DNA of 64,000 bases, taken from the NCBI GenBank assembly GCA_040222275.1, contig JAVKDJ010000049.1, forward strand, positions 62,001-126,000, read 5' to 3'. Origin of the DNA: CAXBNB01 sp040222275. GTDB taxonomy: Bacteria; Bacteroidota; Bacteroidia; Cytophagales; Cyclobacteriaceae. A program made the position numbers and the translations under genes. The notes under the pieces are model-generated. The model had not been told where the DNA came from, did no database searches, and saw only the letters and a program-made list of their open reading frames with translations. Numbering within the stretch: position 1 is the first letter of the stretch; each line of letters opens with the position of its first letter. Shown in pieces: positions 44,355-53,063 of the stretch.

Positions 44355-47045
44355 ATGAAAAAATTTCTTGTCGTTATTGGAGCACTCGTTGGTTTGTTGT
44401 TGCTGACCATGATACTGGTACCAATAATATTTAAAGATGACATCAAAAAAGCTGTGGATGATGCCATGGCAGACAATATCAACGCCCAGGTATTCTATGA
44501 TCCCGATGGCATCAACCTGACCTTGTTCAGCAATTTCCCAAACCTTACTTTCGGGCTTAGCCAATTCGGACTTTCGGGCAATGACCAGTTCGAAGGTGAT
44601 ACCTTGGTATCTGTTGGTTCGTTCGAAATAGTCATTGACCTGATGTCTGTGATCTCCGGAGACCAGATCACCATCAATTCCATTATCCTCGACCAACCAG
44701 CTATATTAATAAAGGTACTGGCAGACGGCAGTGCCAACTACGACATTGCCAAGACTTCAGAAGAGGCACCTGAGGAAACCACCGATGCTTCCGAGCCATC
44801 AGCTTTTAGCATAGGCATCAAAAAGTGGGAAATCATCAATGGCAGCATGGACTATATAGATGAATCTTTAGCATTCACCACTTCCCTAAAAGGCCTCAAC
44901 CATACCGGGTCAGGCGATTTCGCTCTGGATATATTCGATATGCTGACCAAAACCACAGTGGATGACTTTTCCCTGGCTTTCGAAGGGGTGGAATACGTAT
45001 CCAAAAAGACCCTTGATATAGACCTGATCATGAGCATGAACCTGGCCAATGCCAAATACACCTTCAAAGAAAACACTGTCCGCATGAATGATTTTGCCTT
45101 TGGGTTTGATGGGTTTGTGTCCATGCCAGCCGAGGATATCGACATGGACATCACTTATTCCGGCCAGGACATATCCATGAAAAGTATCTTGTCCCTGATT
45201 CCTGGCGACTACCAATCCTACCTGAATGGTGTTACAGCCGGGGGTGAAATCAATTTCGATGGTTTTGTCAGGGGCACCTACAACGAAAACCTGTTGCCAA
45301 CTGTAAACACTAAATTCAACATCAAAAACGGGAACATTCGCTATGCTGAGTATCCTATTCCCATGGAACAAATCAATGTAGCTACTGAGCTGAATGTACC
45401 AGGTGAAAATATGAATGACATGTCCTTCAACATGCCGCAGTTTTCTATGCTTGTTGATGGAGAAAAGGTGAGTGCCACTATGTCATTCGAAAACCTTGAA
45501 AACTACACATGGGCTTTCAGTATGAATGGAAATATGGATTTGGAAAAAATCCTCAAAATTGTTCCTATTGAAGACACACAATTGAAAGGAAAGATCAAAG
45601 CAGATTTTCAAACATCAGGAAATATGGCGCTGGTGGAAGCTGAAAAATATGACCAACTGCCGGCAAGTGGCAGCATGTCTATTACGGACTTTTATTTTTC
45701 CAGCCTGGATTTGCCCCAAGGTTTTGGCATTGCTTCCTCCAATATGTCTTTCAACCCAAAGAATATTACGCTGGCAAATTTTGATGGAACCATCGGAAAA
45801 AGTGACATCCACCTGGATGGCATCCTGCAAAACTATATCGGGTTTGCACTGGACTCCACACAAGTGCTGACCGGACAGCTCAACTTCACTTCCAACAGCT
45901 TCGACCTGAATGAATGGATGGTAGAAGAAGAAACCGTGGAAACAGCCTCAGGTGAAGACAGCCTTGCCCTCGAGGTAGTAAGGATCCCCATGAACATTGA
46001 TTTTGCCATGAACGCCAGCATGAAGAAGATCATATATGACAACCTTAATATTGAAAACCTGAAAGGAAAAATCCTTGTGAAAGATGGAGCTGCCAGGATG
46101 GAAGGTGTGGATTTCGACATGCTCAGGGGCAAGTTTACCATGAGCGGGTCATACGTCACCGCCAACCTGGAAAACCCTTCATTTGATTTCAATTTTGGAA
46201 TCAAAGGCCTGTCTATTCCTGCGTCATTTGAAGCTTTCAATACGGTGCAAAAACTGGCACCTGTCGCTAAAAATGTAACTGGAAACTTTTCTACTGATTT
46301 TAAAATTGGCGGGGTGCTCGGGCCCGATATGATGCCCTTGTATGACAAACTCTTTGGGTCTGGCCTTGTGCAGATAGCTGACGCAGCTTTATCGGGTTCG
46401 AAAATCACCTCCGCCATCACTACTGTGACCAAGCTAAAAGGTAGTAGTGCTTCAGAGAGCAGCGATGGGGTTAAAATCAAAGATGTGATTATGGATGCCG
46501 AGATCAAAGATGGCAGGCTGCATGTAAAACCATTTGATGTGAACATGGGTGGATACAAAACGACAGTTTCGGGCTCCAATGGTATATTGGGGGATTTGGA
46601 TTATAATTTGAAAATGGACGTACCCGCAGGGGCAGCCGGTGCAGCATTAAACAGCGCCCTGGCCTCCTTTACTGGAGGTAAATCTGTAGTAGGGGAAAAT
46701 ATCAAACTAAACCTGGGACTTGGGGGCACCTACGACGACCCTAAAGTAAAACTACTGGGTACAGGTGCCGGTGATGGAGGTGCCGGAGGAGCAGCCAAAG
46801 CAGCAGCGAAGGCCGCTTTCGATGAGCAAAAAGCCAAAGCACAAGCAGAACTGGACAAAAAGAAAGCCGAAGCTGAAGCTGAAATCGCAAAGAAAAAAGC
46901 CGAAGCAGAAGCCAAGGCAAAAGCAGAGCTGGAACAGAAAAAGAAAGAGGCAGAGGAAAAAGCAAAAGCTGAAGCAGAAAAGCTCAAAAAAGAAGCGGAA
47001 GAAAAAGCCAAAGATGCCATCAAGGGGTTGTTTAAAAAGAAATAA
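44355..47045 (+). CDS. AsmA-family protein with TolA-like charged C-terminal tail
   Basis: An 896-residue AsmA-like protein, anchored by one N-terminal membrane helix (FLVVIGALVGLLLLTMILVP) with a long periplasmic body of beta-rich repeats. AsmA-type features include the N-terminal VFYDPDGINLTLFSNFPNLT, DLMSVISGDQITINSIILDQ, and the C-terminal LVQIADAALSGSKITSAITT and LDYNLKMDVPAGAAGA. Relatives bridge inner and outer membranes and move phospholipids; here that is inference. The last 75 residues are almost pure Ala/Glu/Lys (KKAEAEAEIAKKKAEAEAKA, ending KGLFKKK), a long charged helix unusual at this position. It leads a run of co-directed genes that includes fadI and fadJ. An inverted repeat AATCAGGG/CCCTGATT at 47059-47088 follows the stop, without a T-run. 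Confidence 0.88.
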   Translation: MKKFLVVIGALVGLLLLTMILVPIIFKDDIKKAVDDAMADNINAQVFYDPDGINLTLFSNFPNLTFGLSQFGLSGNDQFEGDTLVSVGSFEIVIDLMSVISGDQITINSIILDQPAILIKVLADGSANYDIAKTSEEAPEETTDASEPSAFSIGIKKWEIINGSMDYIDESLAFTTSLKGLNHTGSGDFALDIFDMLTKTTVDDFSLAFEGVEYVSKKTLDIDLIMSMNLANAKYTFKENTVRMNDFAFGFDGFVSMPAEDIDMDITYSGQDISMKSILSLIPGDYQSYLNGVTAGGEINFDGFVRGTYNENLLPTVNTKFNIKNGNIRYAEYPIPMEQINVATELNVPGENMNDMSFNMPQFSMLVDGEKVSATMSFENLENYTWAFSMNGNMDLEKILKIVPIEDTQLKGKIKADFQTSGNMALVEAEKYDQLPASGSMSITDFYFSSLDLPQGFGIASSNMSFNPKNITLANFDGTIGKSDIHLDGILQNYIGFALDSTQVLTGQLNFTSNSFDLNEWMVEEETVETASGEDSLALEVVRIPMNIDFAMNASMKKIIYDNLNIENLKGKILVKDGAARMEGVDFDMLRGKFTMSGSYVTANLENPSFDFNFGIKGLSIPASFEAFNTVQKLAPVAKNVTGNFSTDFKIGGVLGPDMMPLYDKLFGSGLVQIADAALSGSKITSAITTVTKLKGSSASESSDGVKIKDVIMDAEIKDGRLHVKPFDVNMGGYKTTVSGSNGILGDLDYNLKMDVPAGAAGAALNSALASFTGGKSVVGENIKLNLGLGGTYDDPKVKLLGTGAGDGGAGGAAKAAAKAAFDEQKAKAQAELDKKKAEAEAEIAKKKAEAEAKAKAELEQKKKEAEEKAKAEAEKLKKEAEEKAKDAIKGLFKKK

Positions 47046-47135
47046 TTGTCCCCTTCCGAATCAGGGGTTTCAAAAAAAATCCCTGATTTAGCGAATAAAT
47101 GATTAGGTTTATAGAAACAAATTATAGCCCTGATC

Positions 47136-47537
47136 ATGTTTACCAAACAACTAAAAGTACTGGCAGCCTTGGCCAATGCCGATGGAGAACTTGATGCTAA
47201 AGAAGTTCAGTTGATGGAAAAAATCGGATTGGCACATGGTATGAGCCTCGAAGAAATTAACCACGCCATTCAAAACCCGGGCGCAGAAAAAGACCTCTCC
47301 GACCTGAACGATGACGAAAAATTTGAGCTGCTGCACGATGTGATCCAGCTTATGAAAATAGACAAAAAGATATTCAATGAGGAAATAATATACTGCCAAA
47401 AAGTGGCCACAAAGCTGGGTTTCCCGCTGGAGGCCGTAATGGAAATCTATCCTCATGTCAACACCCACATCAACCTCAACGTGCGCGGCGAGAAGGCTGC
47501 CCTGAGAAAACGCCTGGACAAAATATTGAATCGATAG
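47136..47537 (+). CDS. TerB-family protein
   Basis: A 133-residue cytosolic helical protein. The N-terminal LKVLAALANADGELDAKEVQ and the following LMEKIGLAHGMSLEEINHAI are the typical TerB opening with the ADGELD acidic motif; EKFELLHDVIQLMKIDKKIF supplies the second helical pair. TerB domains are found in tellurite-resistance and stress loci, but the molecular role is not established. It sits 6 bases before fadI, so it is probably co-transcribed with fatty-acid oxidation genes, an odd neighbourhood for a Ter protein. No other ter gene is present. Confidence 0.85.
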   Translation: MFTKQLKVLAALANADGELDAKEVQLMEKIGLAHGMSLEEINHAIQNPGAEKDLSDLNDDEKFELLHDVIQLMKIDKKIFNEEIIYCQKVATKLGFPLEAVMEIYPHVNTHINLNVRGEKAALRKRLDKILNR

Positions 47538-47543
47538 AATTTT

Positions 47544-48827
47544 ATGGAAAATAAAGTAGTAATGGTAGAGGGGACGCGCACCCCTTTCCTCAAATCGGGC
47601 ACTAGTTATTTCGATTTGATGTCTTACCAACTTGGGGCCATGGCCATCAAAGGCCTGCTCACCAAAACAGGCGTACCACCCAATCTCATAGACAGGGTAA
47701 TTATGGGCACTGTTGTCCACAACATTACCACCCCCAATGTAGCCCGTGAAAGTGCTTTGACCGGGGGTATTCCATTTACTACCCCGGCACAAACTGTGTC
47801 ACAAGCCTGCATATCAGCCAATGCTGCCATCGCCAGTGGCGTTGACCTCATCCGCACAGGTCAGGCGGAAGTCATTGTGGCCGGGGGTACAGATTCTGTT
47901 TCAGACATACCTATCCCATTTCGAAAAGAAATGCGTCAAAAGCTTTTCAAAGCACGGAGCATCAAAAGCCTCGCAGACAGTCTGAAGTTTGTCTTGAGCC
48001 TGCGGCCAGCGGATTTCAAACCGGAAGTACCAGCCATTGCCGAGTTTACTACGGGCAGGACTATGGGCCAGGATTGCGACCTGATGGCCGCCAGATATGG
48101 GATAACCAGAGAGGCGCAAGACGAATTTGCCGTACGGTCGCATAAACTGGCCGCTGAAGCCGCTGAAAAAGGTATCCTTGCGGAGGAAATCACCCCTGCT
48201 TCTTTTCCTCCCCAATTCAAAAGTATCGATCAGGACAACACCTACAGAGGGGACAGCACCGTCGAAAAACTAGCCAAATTGCGTCCCGCTTTCGACAAGA
48301 AAAACGGTACACTCACTGCAGCCAACTCTTCATTCCTTACTGATGGGGCGGCAGTGGTATTGCTCATGTCTGAAAACAAAGCGAAGGAATTAGGCTTAAA
48401 ACCAAAAGCCATCATTAAAAATTATACATTCACTGGTCAAGACCCGGAAGAGGAGTTGCTCCTGGGGCCGGCGTATGCCACTTATCGCATCCTAAAAAAA
48501 GAAGGATTGGCCATTGGCGACATTGATGTGTTCGAATACCATGAAGCTTTTGCAGCACAAATATTGACCAACCTAAAATGCCTGGATTCTGACCAATTTG
48601 CGAAGGAGAAGATAGGTGTGAGCAACAAACTTGGCGAAATACCACTCGACAAATTCAACATCCATGGCGGATCACTTTCCCTCGGACATCCTTTTGGGGC
48701 GACAGGAGCCCGCCTGCTCACCACTGCTGCCAACCGGCTGCAGCGTGAAAATGGAGCACTCGCACTCATAGCGGCATGTGCAGCGGGTGCCCATGGCCAT
48801 GCTATGCTGCTAGAGCGGTACAGTTAA
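47544..48827 (+). CDS. fadI: Acetyl-CoA C-acyltransferase (beta-oxidation thiolase)
   Basis: Thiolase of 427 residues, corresponding to the beta subunit of the trifunctional complex and cleaving 3-ketoacyl-CoA in the last step of beta-oxidation. The acyl-enzyme Cys is Cys89 in QTVSQACISANAAIASGV; the second-half active site shows FEYHEAFAAQILTNL, GGSLSLGHPFGATGARL (His) and the second Cys region ALIAACAAGAHGHAMLLER. The opening VEGTRTPFLKSGTSYFDLMS is characteristic of the FadI type. fadJ follows 41 bases downstream. Assignment is by motif and operon context. Confidence 0.93.
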   Translation: MENKVVMVEGTRTPFLKSGTSYFDLMSYQLGAMAIKGLLTKTGVPPNLIDRVIMGTVVHNITTPNVARESALTGGIPFTTPAQTVSQACISANAAIASGVDLIRTGQAEVIVAGGTDSVSDIPIPFRKEMRQKLFKARSIKSLADSLKFVLSLRPADFKPEVPAIAEFTTGRTMGQDCDLMAARYGITREAQDEFAVRSHKLAAEAAEKGILAEEITPASFPPQFKSIDQDNTYRGDSTVEKLAKLRPAFDKKNGTLTAANSSFLTDGAAVVLLMSENKAKELGLKPKAIIKNYTFTGQDPEEELLLGPAYATYRILKKEGLAIGDIDVFEYHEAFAAQILTNLKCLDSDQFAKEKIGVSNKLGEIPLDKFNIHGGSLSLGHPFGATGARLLTTAANRLQRENGALALIAACAAGAHGHAMLLERYS

Positions 48828-48868
48828 TTATATTTAAAACATATCCATCAATTGAAAACAAGCGGTAA

Positions 48869-51004
48869 ATGAGCCAGGACAAAGACAAACAATTTTTAAC
48901 CCTCGAAAAACAAGGCAATGTAGGTGTACTCTGGATGGATCTGCCCGGCGAAGAATGGAACAAGATCACCATAGACATGGTGGGGCTGTTTGAGACATTG
49001 ATACAACAAATAGAACAGGATAACGACATCAAAGCTGCCGTGCTCATCAGTGCCAAGAAAGGTTTTTTGGCAGGAGCAGATATAGAGGAGTTTCTGAAGC
49101 TTGGGCCTGGTGAAGGCAAAAAGGTCTCCATAGAAGGCCATCGGATGTTTGCTAAAATTGAAGATTCGAAAAAACCATTTGTGGCAGCCATCCATGGGGC
49201 CTGCATGGGTGGGGGCACAGAAATATCGCTGGCATGTGCCGGTAGGGTGGTTTCATCCCATCCATCCACTATGATGGCCCTGCCCGAAGTAAAGCTTGGG
49301 TTGCTGCCCGGATTGGGTGGCTCTTTCAGAATGCCAAGGCTGATTGGGCTGCAAAAAGCCCTGGACATCATCCTTACCGGAAAAAATGTGTACGCCTACC
49401 CCGCTTACAAAATGGGGCTGGCCGATCAAATGGTAGCACAGCCTAAACTGCTGGAAGCAGCCAAAAAACATGCCCTGAACATCGCATCGGGAAAATATAA
49501 AAGAAAGGACAAAAGGAGCCTGCCTGAAAAAATTCTTGAAGGCAACCCAATCACCCGAAATGTGATCTTCAACAAAGCCCGGCAAATGGTAATGCGGACT
49601 ACCTACGGCAACTATCCCGCTCCCTTGAAAATAATAGAAACAATAAAAGCACACTGGGGCAAAAAAAGGGAAGATGCCTGGGAAATTGAAACCACCAACT
49701 TCGATGAGTTGCTTCAAACGAATGAATGCTTTCAGCTGATCCATATTTTCTTTGGCATGAATGCCAAAAAGAAAAACCCGATGAAGGCACAGGCAAAAAA
49801 GGTGGACACACTTGCTGTGCTTGGAGCCGGATTGATGGGGGAGGGAATAGCCGAGGTGTCTGTACCAAAGGATATGAACATATTGTTGAAAGACTTATAT
49901 CCTGAAAGTCTGGCCAAAGCGAAAAAACAAATATGGACAAATATGGACAAAAAAGTCCATCAAAAATCCATCAACAGAGCCGATGCTGAAACCATGGTAA
50001 ACCGGATAAATGTTGCCACAGACTTTACCGGGTTTCATCAGGCGGATATGGTGATAGAGGCCGTATTTGAAGACATCAACATCAAACATCAGGTGATCAG
50101 GGAAACTGAAGGACACCTGCCACCACACGCCATTTTTGCCTCCAACACTTCGGCACTACCGATAACTGAGATTGCCAAAGCATCTGCCAGGCCTGAGCAG
50201 GTTATCGGCATGCATTATTTTTCCCCGGTTCAAAAGATGCCTTTGCTGGAAATCATTACCACCGAGCAAACAGCCGACTGGGTAACGGCTACAGCACTGG
50301 AGGTAGGCATTCGACAGGGCAAAACCTGTATCGTAGTGAAAGACGGACCAGGGTTTTATACCACCAGAATCCTGTCACCATTCCTCAACGAAGCACTTTT
50401 GCTTCTTGATGAGGGCGCAGAAATCCTGCACCTCGATAGGGCAATGAAGCAGTTTGGTTTTCCAGTTGGCCCCATCACACTGATAGACGAGGTGGGCATA
50501 GATGTAGGGGCGCATATTGCAGAAGGCGCGCTGGGAACATTTTTCGAAAAGAGAGGGGAAAAAGCCAACAACAAGATGAGGGAACTGGCTGATGCGGGTT
50601 TCAAGGGAAGAAAAAACAACAAGGGCTTTTTGCTCTACGACCCGAAAACAGGAAAAAAGGTTCGTGGAAAGGTGAATGAAAGCATTTACAGTCATTTCGG
50701 TGGGCCAGGCAGAAAACCAGTCGAGGCTGAAACCATCCAGGAGCGTATGTCCCTGATGATGATCAACGAGGCAGCCAGGTGCCTGGAGGAAGGCATCATT
50801 CAGTCTCCCCAAGATGGTGACATAGGGGCAATCTTTGGGCTTGGATTTGCCCCATTTACTGGCGGGCCGTTCAGGTACATGGACCACAAGGGCCTTGACC
50901 ATATCCTTTCGGTTTTCGACAAACATCAGGATTTGGGTTTGAGGTTCAAGCCTGCAGACATCCTGGTAAAGTATCAGCAGGGAGGACAAAAATTTTACCT
51001 ATGA
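48869..51004 (+). CDS. fadJ: Trifunctional complex alpha subunit: enoyl-CoA hydratase / 3-hydroxyacyl-CoA dehydrogenase
   Basis: A 711-residue fusion carrying the middle steps of beta-oxidation. The N-terminal crotonase domain has LISAKKGFLAGADIEEFLKL, the oxyanion region IHGACMGGGTEISLACAGRV and LPEVKLGLLPGLGG with the catalytic glutamates. After a linker the NAD-binding domain begins (LAVLGAGLMGEGIAEVSVPK), followed by VIEAVFEDINIKHQV, the active-site His in GMHYFSPVQKMPLLEI and the C-terminal helical region LGFAPFTGGPFRYMD. It begins 41 bases after fadI, its complex partner. Whether the organism uses it for long- or short-chain acyl-CoA is unknown. Full length. Confidence 0.95.
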   Translation: MSQDKDKQFLTLEKQGNVGVLWMDLPGEEWNKITIDMVGLFETLIQQIEQDNDIKAAVLISAKKGFLAGADIEEFLKLGPGEGKKVSIEGHRMFAKIEDSKKPFVAAIHGACMGGGTEISLACAGRVVSSHPSTMMALPEVKLGLLPGLGGSFRMPRLIGLQKALDIILTGKNVYAYPAYKMGLADQMVAQPKLLEAAKKHALNIASGKYKRKDKRSLPEKILEGNPITRNVIFNKARQMVMRTTYGNYPAPLKIIETIKAHWGKKREDAWEIETTNFDELLQTNECFQLIHIFFGMNAKKKNPMKAQAKKVDTLAVLGAGLMGEGIAEVSVPKDMNILLKDLYPESLAKAKKQIWTNMDKKVHQKSINRADAETMVNRINVATDFTGFHQADMVIEAVFEDINIKHQVIRETEGHLPPHAIFASNTSALPITEIAKASARPEQVIGMHYFSPVQKMPLLEIITTEQTADWVTATALEVGIRQGKTCIVVKDGPGFYTTRILSPFLNEALLLLDEGAEILHLDRAMKQFGFPVGPITLIDEVGIDVGAHIAEGALGTFFEKRGEKANNKMRELADAGFKGRKNNKGFLLYDPKTGKKVRGKVNESIYSHFGGPGRKPVEAETIQERMSLMMINEAARCLEEGIIQSPQDGDIGAIFGLGFAPFTGGPFRYMDHKGLDHILSVFDKHQDLGLRFKPADILVKYQQGGQKFYL

Positions 51005-51038
51005 AAACCAACATAGTGCTACCCTCGTTCAGAAAGTT

Positions 51039-51464
51039 ATGAAAAAACTATTCTCACTTGCCTTCTCCTCCCTTGTAGCCCTCCATTCGCTTGTCGCCCA
51101 AAGCGATAAACTGTCTGCTGGTTTAGCTGAAGGTTCTGAGGTTCTCAAGGAAGGATGGTTCGTCAACGAGGACATTTTTTCCAAATCCATTGACCTGCCC
51201 CCTACTATCCAAAAAGTTGCGCCTGTAAAAATTGCTTCCGATAAGCTAATCGGGAATATAGGTTTGTATGAAACTCTAGCAGAAGATAAAGGGAACAAGG
51301 CACCTCGCAAACAGACTGCTGAAAATAAATTTGATGCATTTGCGAATGTCCATAACATGCCTATAGCGGTTCCTTCCCTTATTCCCGAAATGCCCACGTT
51401 GAATCCAATGGATTCAGCTATTCATTACTTTATTCTTAAAAAAATGATCGCAACAAAGGATTAG
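51039..51464 (+). CDS. Exported protein of unknown function
   Basis: A 141-residue protein with a signal peptide (MKKLFSLAFSSLVALHSLVA, then Q), otherwise hydrophilic. It has no Cys, repeats or recognised motif. The mature part runs LSAGLAEGSEVLKEGWFVNE and later IGLYETLAEDKGNKAPRKQT, then a Pro/Met-rich stretch (MPIAVPSLIPEMPTLNPMDS). It lies 34 bases after fadJ on the same strand, so it may be a passenger of the fad transcript, or under its own control. It converges with the transglutaminase gene 19 bases away. I do not recognise a family. Confidence 0.65.
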   Translation: MKKLFSLAFSSLVALHSLVAQSDKLSAGLAEGSEVLKEGWFVNEDIFSKSIDLPPTIQKVAPVKIASDKLIGNIGLYETLAEDKGNKAPRKQTAENKFDAFANVHNMPIAVPSLIPEMPTLNPMDSAIHYFILKKMIATKD

Positions 51465-51483
51465 TAAAGGCTGGACAACACTT

Positions 51484-52329
51484 CTACCCTTCAAGATCAA
51501 TTTCCACCGAAGATTTCATGCTACTTGTGGCCGATCCCCTATAGTTTCCTATAACAGGTTTGGTATATTCGGGATCAAAACTGGCACACACCGGAATGTA
51601 CGTTTCGGTGGTGAAAATCCCAGCACTGGGATCTAGGCCGATCCAGCCGCCTCCAGGAAGGTACACATCCACCCATGCGTGAAGTTCATGCCCTTCCTTT
51701 AGTTCGGGATTGAACGAATACCCACTGACAAACCTGGCTGCCAATCCCTGCCTTCGCAACAGATGGATCATCATCCATGAAAGGTCGCGGCAAGACCCTG
51801 TTTTTTTATCAAACAGCGCATCGGGAGACAGGATATCAGATTCCATTCTTACCTGGTGTGCTATTTTCGAATGTATGGATTGGTTCAAAAACGACAAATA
51901 GGTGATCAGGTTATCCCCTGCACTATCCCGTATGTCCTGGGACCATGCCACCAATTTTTCTGACATTGCTATGGGCGTCAAATAAAATATCAACGCTTCC
52001 TTTTCAAATTTATGGTATAATTCAGGGCTGTCAAAGCCGAAAGGCATGTCGATGTAGAAATCAAAAGGATTGTTTTTTTTGATGTCCAATGATATCTGCA
52101 CGTCAATGTTTAAAAAATCTGTCTTCTCGTTGAACCAGGACTGGTAATAGGTATTGCTTTCTATCCCAGATCGTTCAGAGATGCCCGATGGCAAAGGATC
52201 CAGTATTATTTTAAAATCCAACACATCATAATAAGGCCTTGGCAGAGGCGAAAATTTAAAATAATGTGGTTCTAAAAAAATTTGCTCGTCGAATGTATAT
52301 TGTGTGGTGTGGTGGATGTTTAATGTCAT
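51484..52329 (-). CDS. Transglutaminase-like protein of the Anbu cluster
   Basis: A 281-residue bacterial transglutaminase-like cysteine protease-fold protein. The N-terminal part (LNIHHTTQYTFDEQIFLEPH, residues 1-~85) is the Bact_transglu_N domain. The core triad is visible: Cys in KKTGSCRDLSWMMIHLLR, His in EGHELHAWVDVYLPGGGW, and the following Asp in IGLDPSAGI. It overlaps the Anbu gene by 4 bases (ATGA), last gene of a four-gene minus-strand unit. In such clusters the transglutaminase is thought to process or cleave peptide conjugates made by the ATP-grasp partner, but no substrate is known. Confidence 0.92.
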   Translation of the reverse strand: MTLNIHHTTQYTFDEQIFLEPHYFKFSPLPRPYYDVLDFKIILDPLPSGISERSGIESNTYYQSWFNEKTDFLNIDVQISLDIKKNNPFDFYIDMPFGFDSPELYHKFEKEALIFYLTPIAMSEKLVAWSQDIRDSAGDNLITYLSFLNQSIHSKIAHQVRMESDILSPDALFDKKTGSCRDLSWMMIHLLRRQGLAARFVSGYSFNPELKEGHELHAWVDVYLPGGGWIGLDPSAGIFTTETYIPVCASFDPEYTKPVIGNYRGSATSSMKSSVEIDLEG

Positions 52330-53063
52330 TGGACGAGATCGGTTTCTTCCTTAAAAGATTTTCCTAAAACCTGGGCAGGAATGTTTTCTATGGCATCTTT
52401 AATTCGGGAGTTCCAATAATCAGACAAATGTCCCAAATCCTTCTCTACATAGCGATGCTCGATCAAATGGTATGAATCATTTTTAAGGGAAATGGTATCA
52501 ATGGGATAATCCACATCATTGGATGAAAGCCTGGTGGCATCAAAAGACAAGAAGGCGCATTTCATCCCAAATTCCATTGAACTATCTACCGAAAATGTCC
52601 TTTTAAGCACCGGATTGCCATAGCCGGTATTTCCGATGATAACATAAGGTGTGCTTTCGCCAATTTCAATCCAATTCCCTTGTGGGTATAGAAGGTAAAT
52701 TTTTGGTTCTTTGTCCTGCTCCAACTGCCCGCCTACTATAGCATACAAATTGAAAGAAAGGCCGGATTCTTCCAATGAAGATTTATCCTCTCCGGCCACT
52801 CTTTTTACCTGCTCGGCAAAAGCATTTACGGCCTTGTACAATTTATTGAAGCTTTCATCATCTTCCTCAATTACTTCATTGAAATAGGTAATCGCTTTGT
52901 CCCTGACAGACCGCAAGCCTGATGTCATGATAAAAAAGGAATGGTTTTTTCTGTTTACAGAAAAAATCTTCTTGGCAGAGGTGGTGTCATTGCCAGTAGT
53001 GATACGTGTATCGGCAAGACCGATAATGCCTGTCCTGGTTTTGAGACCTAAGCAATATGTCAT
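52326..53063 (-). CDS. Anbu, proteasome-type self-compartmentalising protease
   Basis: Ancestral beta-subunit (Anbu), a bacterial relative of HslV and proteasome beta subunits, 245 residues. After Met removal Thr becomes the first residue of TYCLGLKTRTGIIGLADTRI: Thr1 is the nucleophile, Asp17 (in ADTR) the structural acid and Lys30/31 (SAKKIF) the position of the catalytic Lys. The segment HSFFIMTSGLRSVRDKAITY follows, as in this family. There is no ATPase partner in the window, consistent with Anbu acting without HslU. It shares a TAATG junction with the alpha-E gene and overlaps the transglutaminase gene by 4 bases. Confidence 0.93.
   Translation of the reverse strand: MTYCLGLKTRTGIIGLADTRITTGNDTTSAKKIFSVNRKNHSFFIMTSGLRSVRDKAITYFNEVIEEDDESFNKLYKAVNAFAEQVKRVAGEDKSSLEESGLSFNLYAIVGGQLEQDKEPKIYLLYPQGNWIEIGESTPYVIIGNTGYGNPVLKRTFSVDSSMEFGMKCAFLSFDATRLSSNDVDYPIDTISLKNDSYHLIEHRYVEKDLGHLSDYWNSRIKDAIENIPAQVLGKSFKEETDLVQ

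Noticed and set aside
45833..46579. 248-codon minus-strand ORF opposite the AsmA gene
   Set aside because: Antisense shadow; Ser/Leu/Pro-rich, no hydrophobic or catalytic pattern, and the plus-strand frame has clear family features.
47059..47088. Inverted repeat AATCAGGG/CCCTGATT as a terminator after the AsmA gene
   Set aside because: The stem is followed by TAGCG rather than a T-run, and the loop is A-rich; a structural or chance repeat is more likely, and downstream genes are close.
46730..47176. ORFs in both strands over the AsmA tail, one very Lys/Arg-rich (46765-47091) and one Ala/Ser/Phe-rich
   Set aside because: Low-complexity shadows of the Ala/Glu/Lys repeat codons of the real gene; no ribosome binding or promoter signals and no conserved motif.
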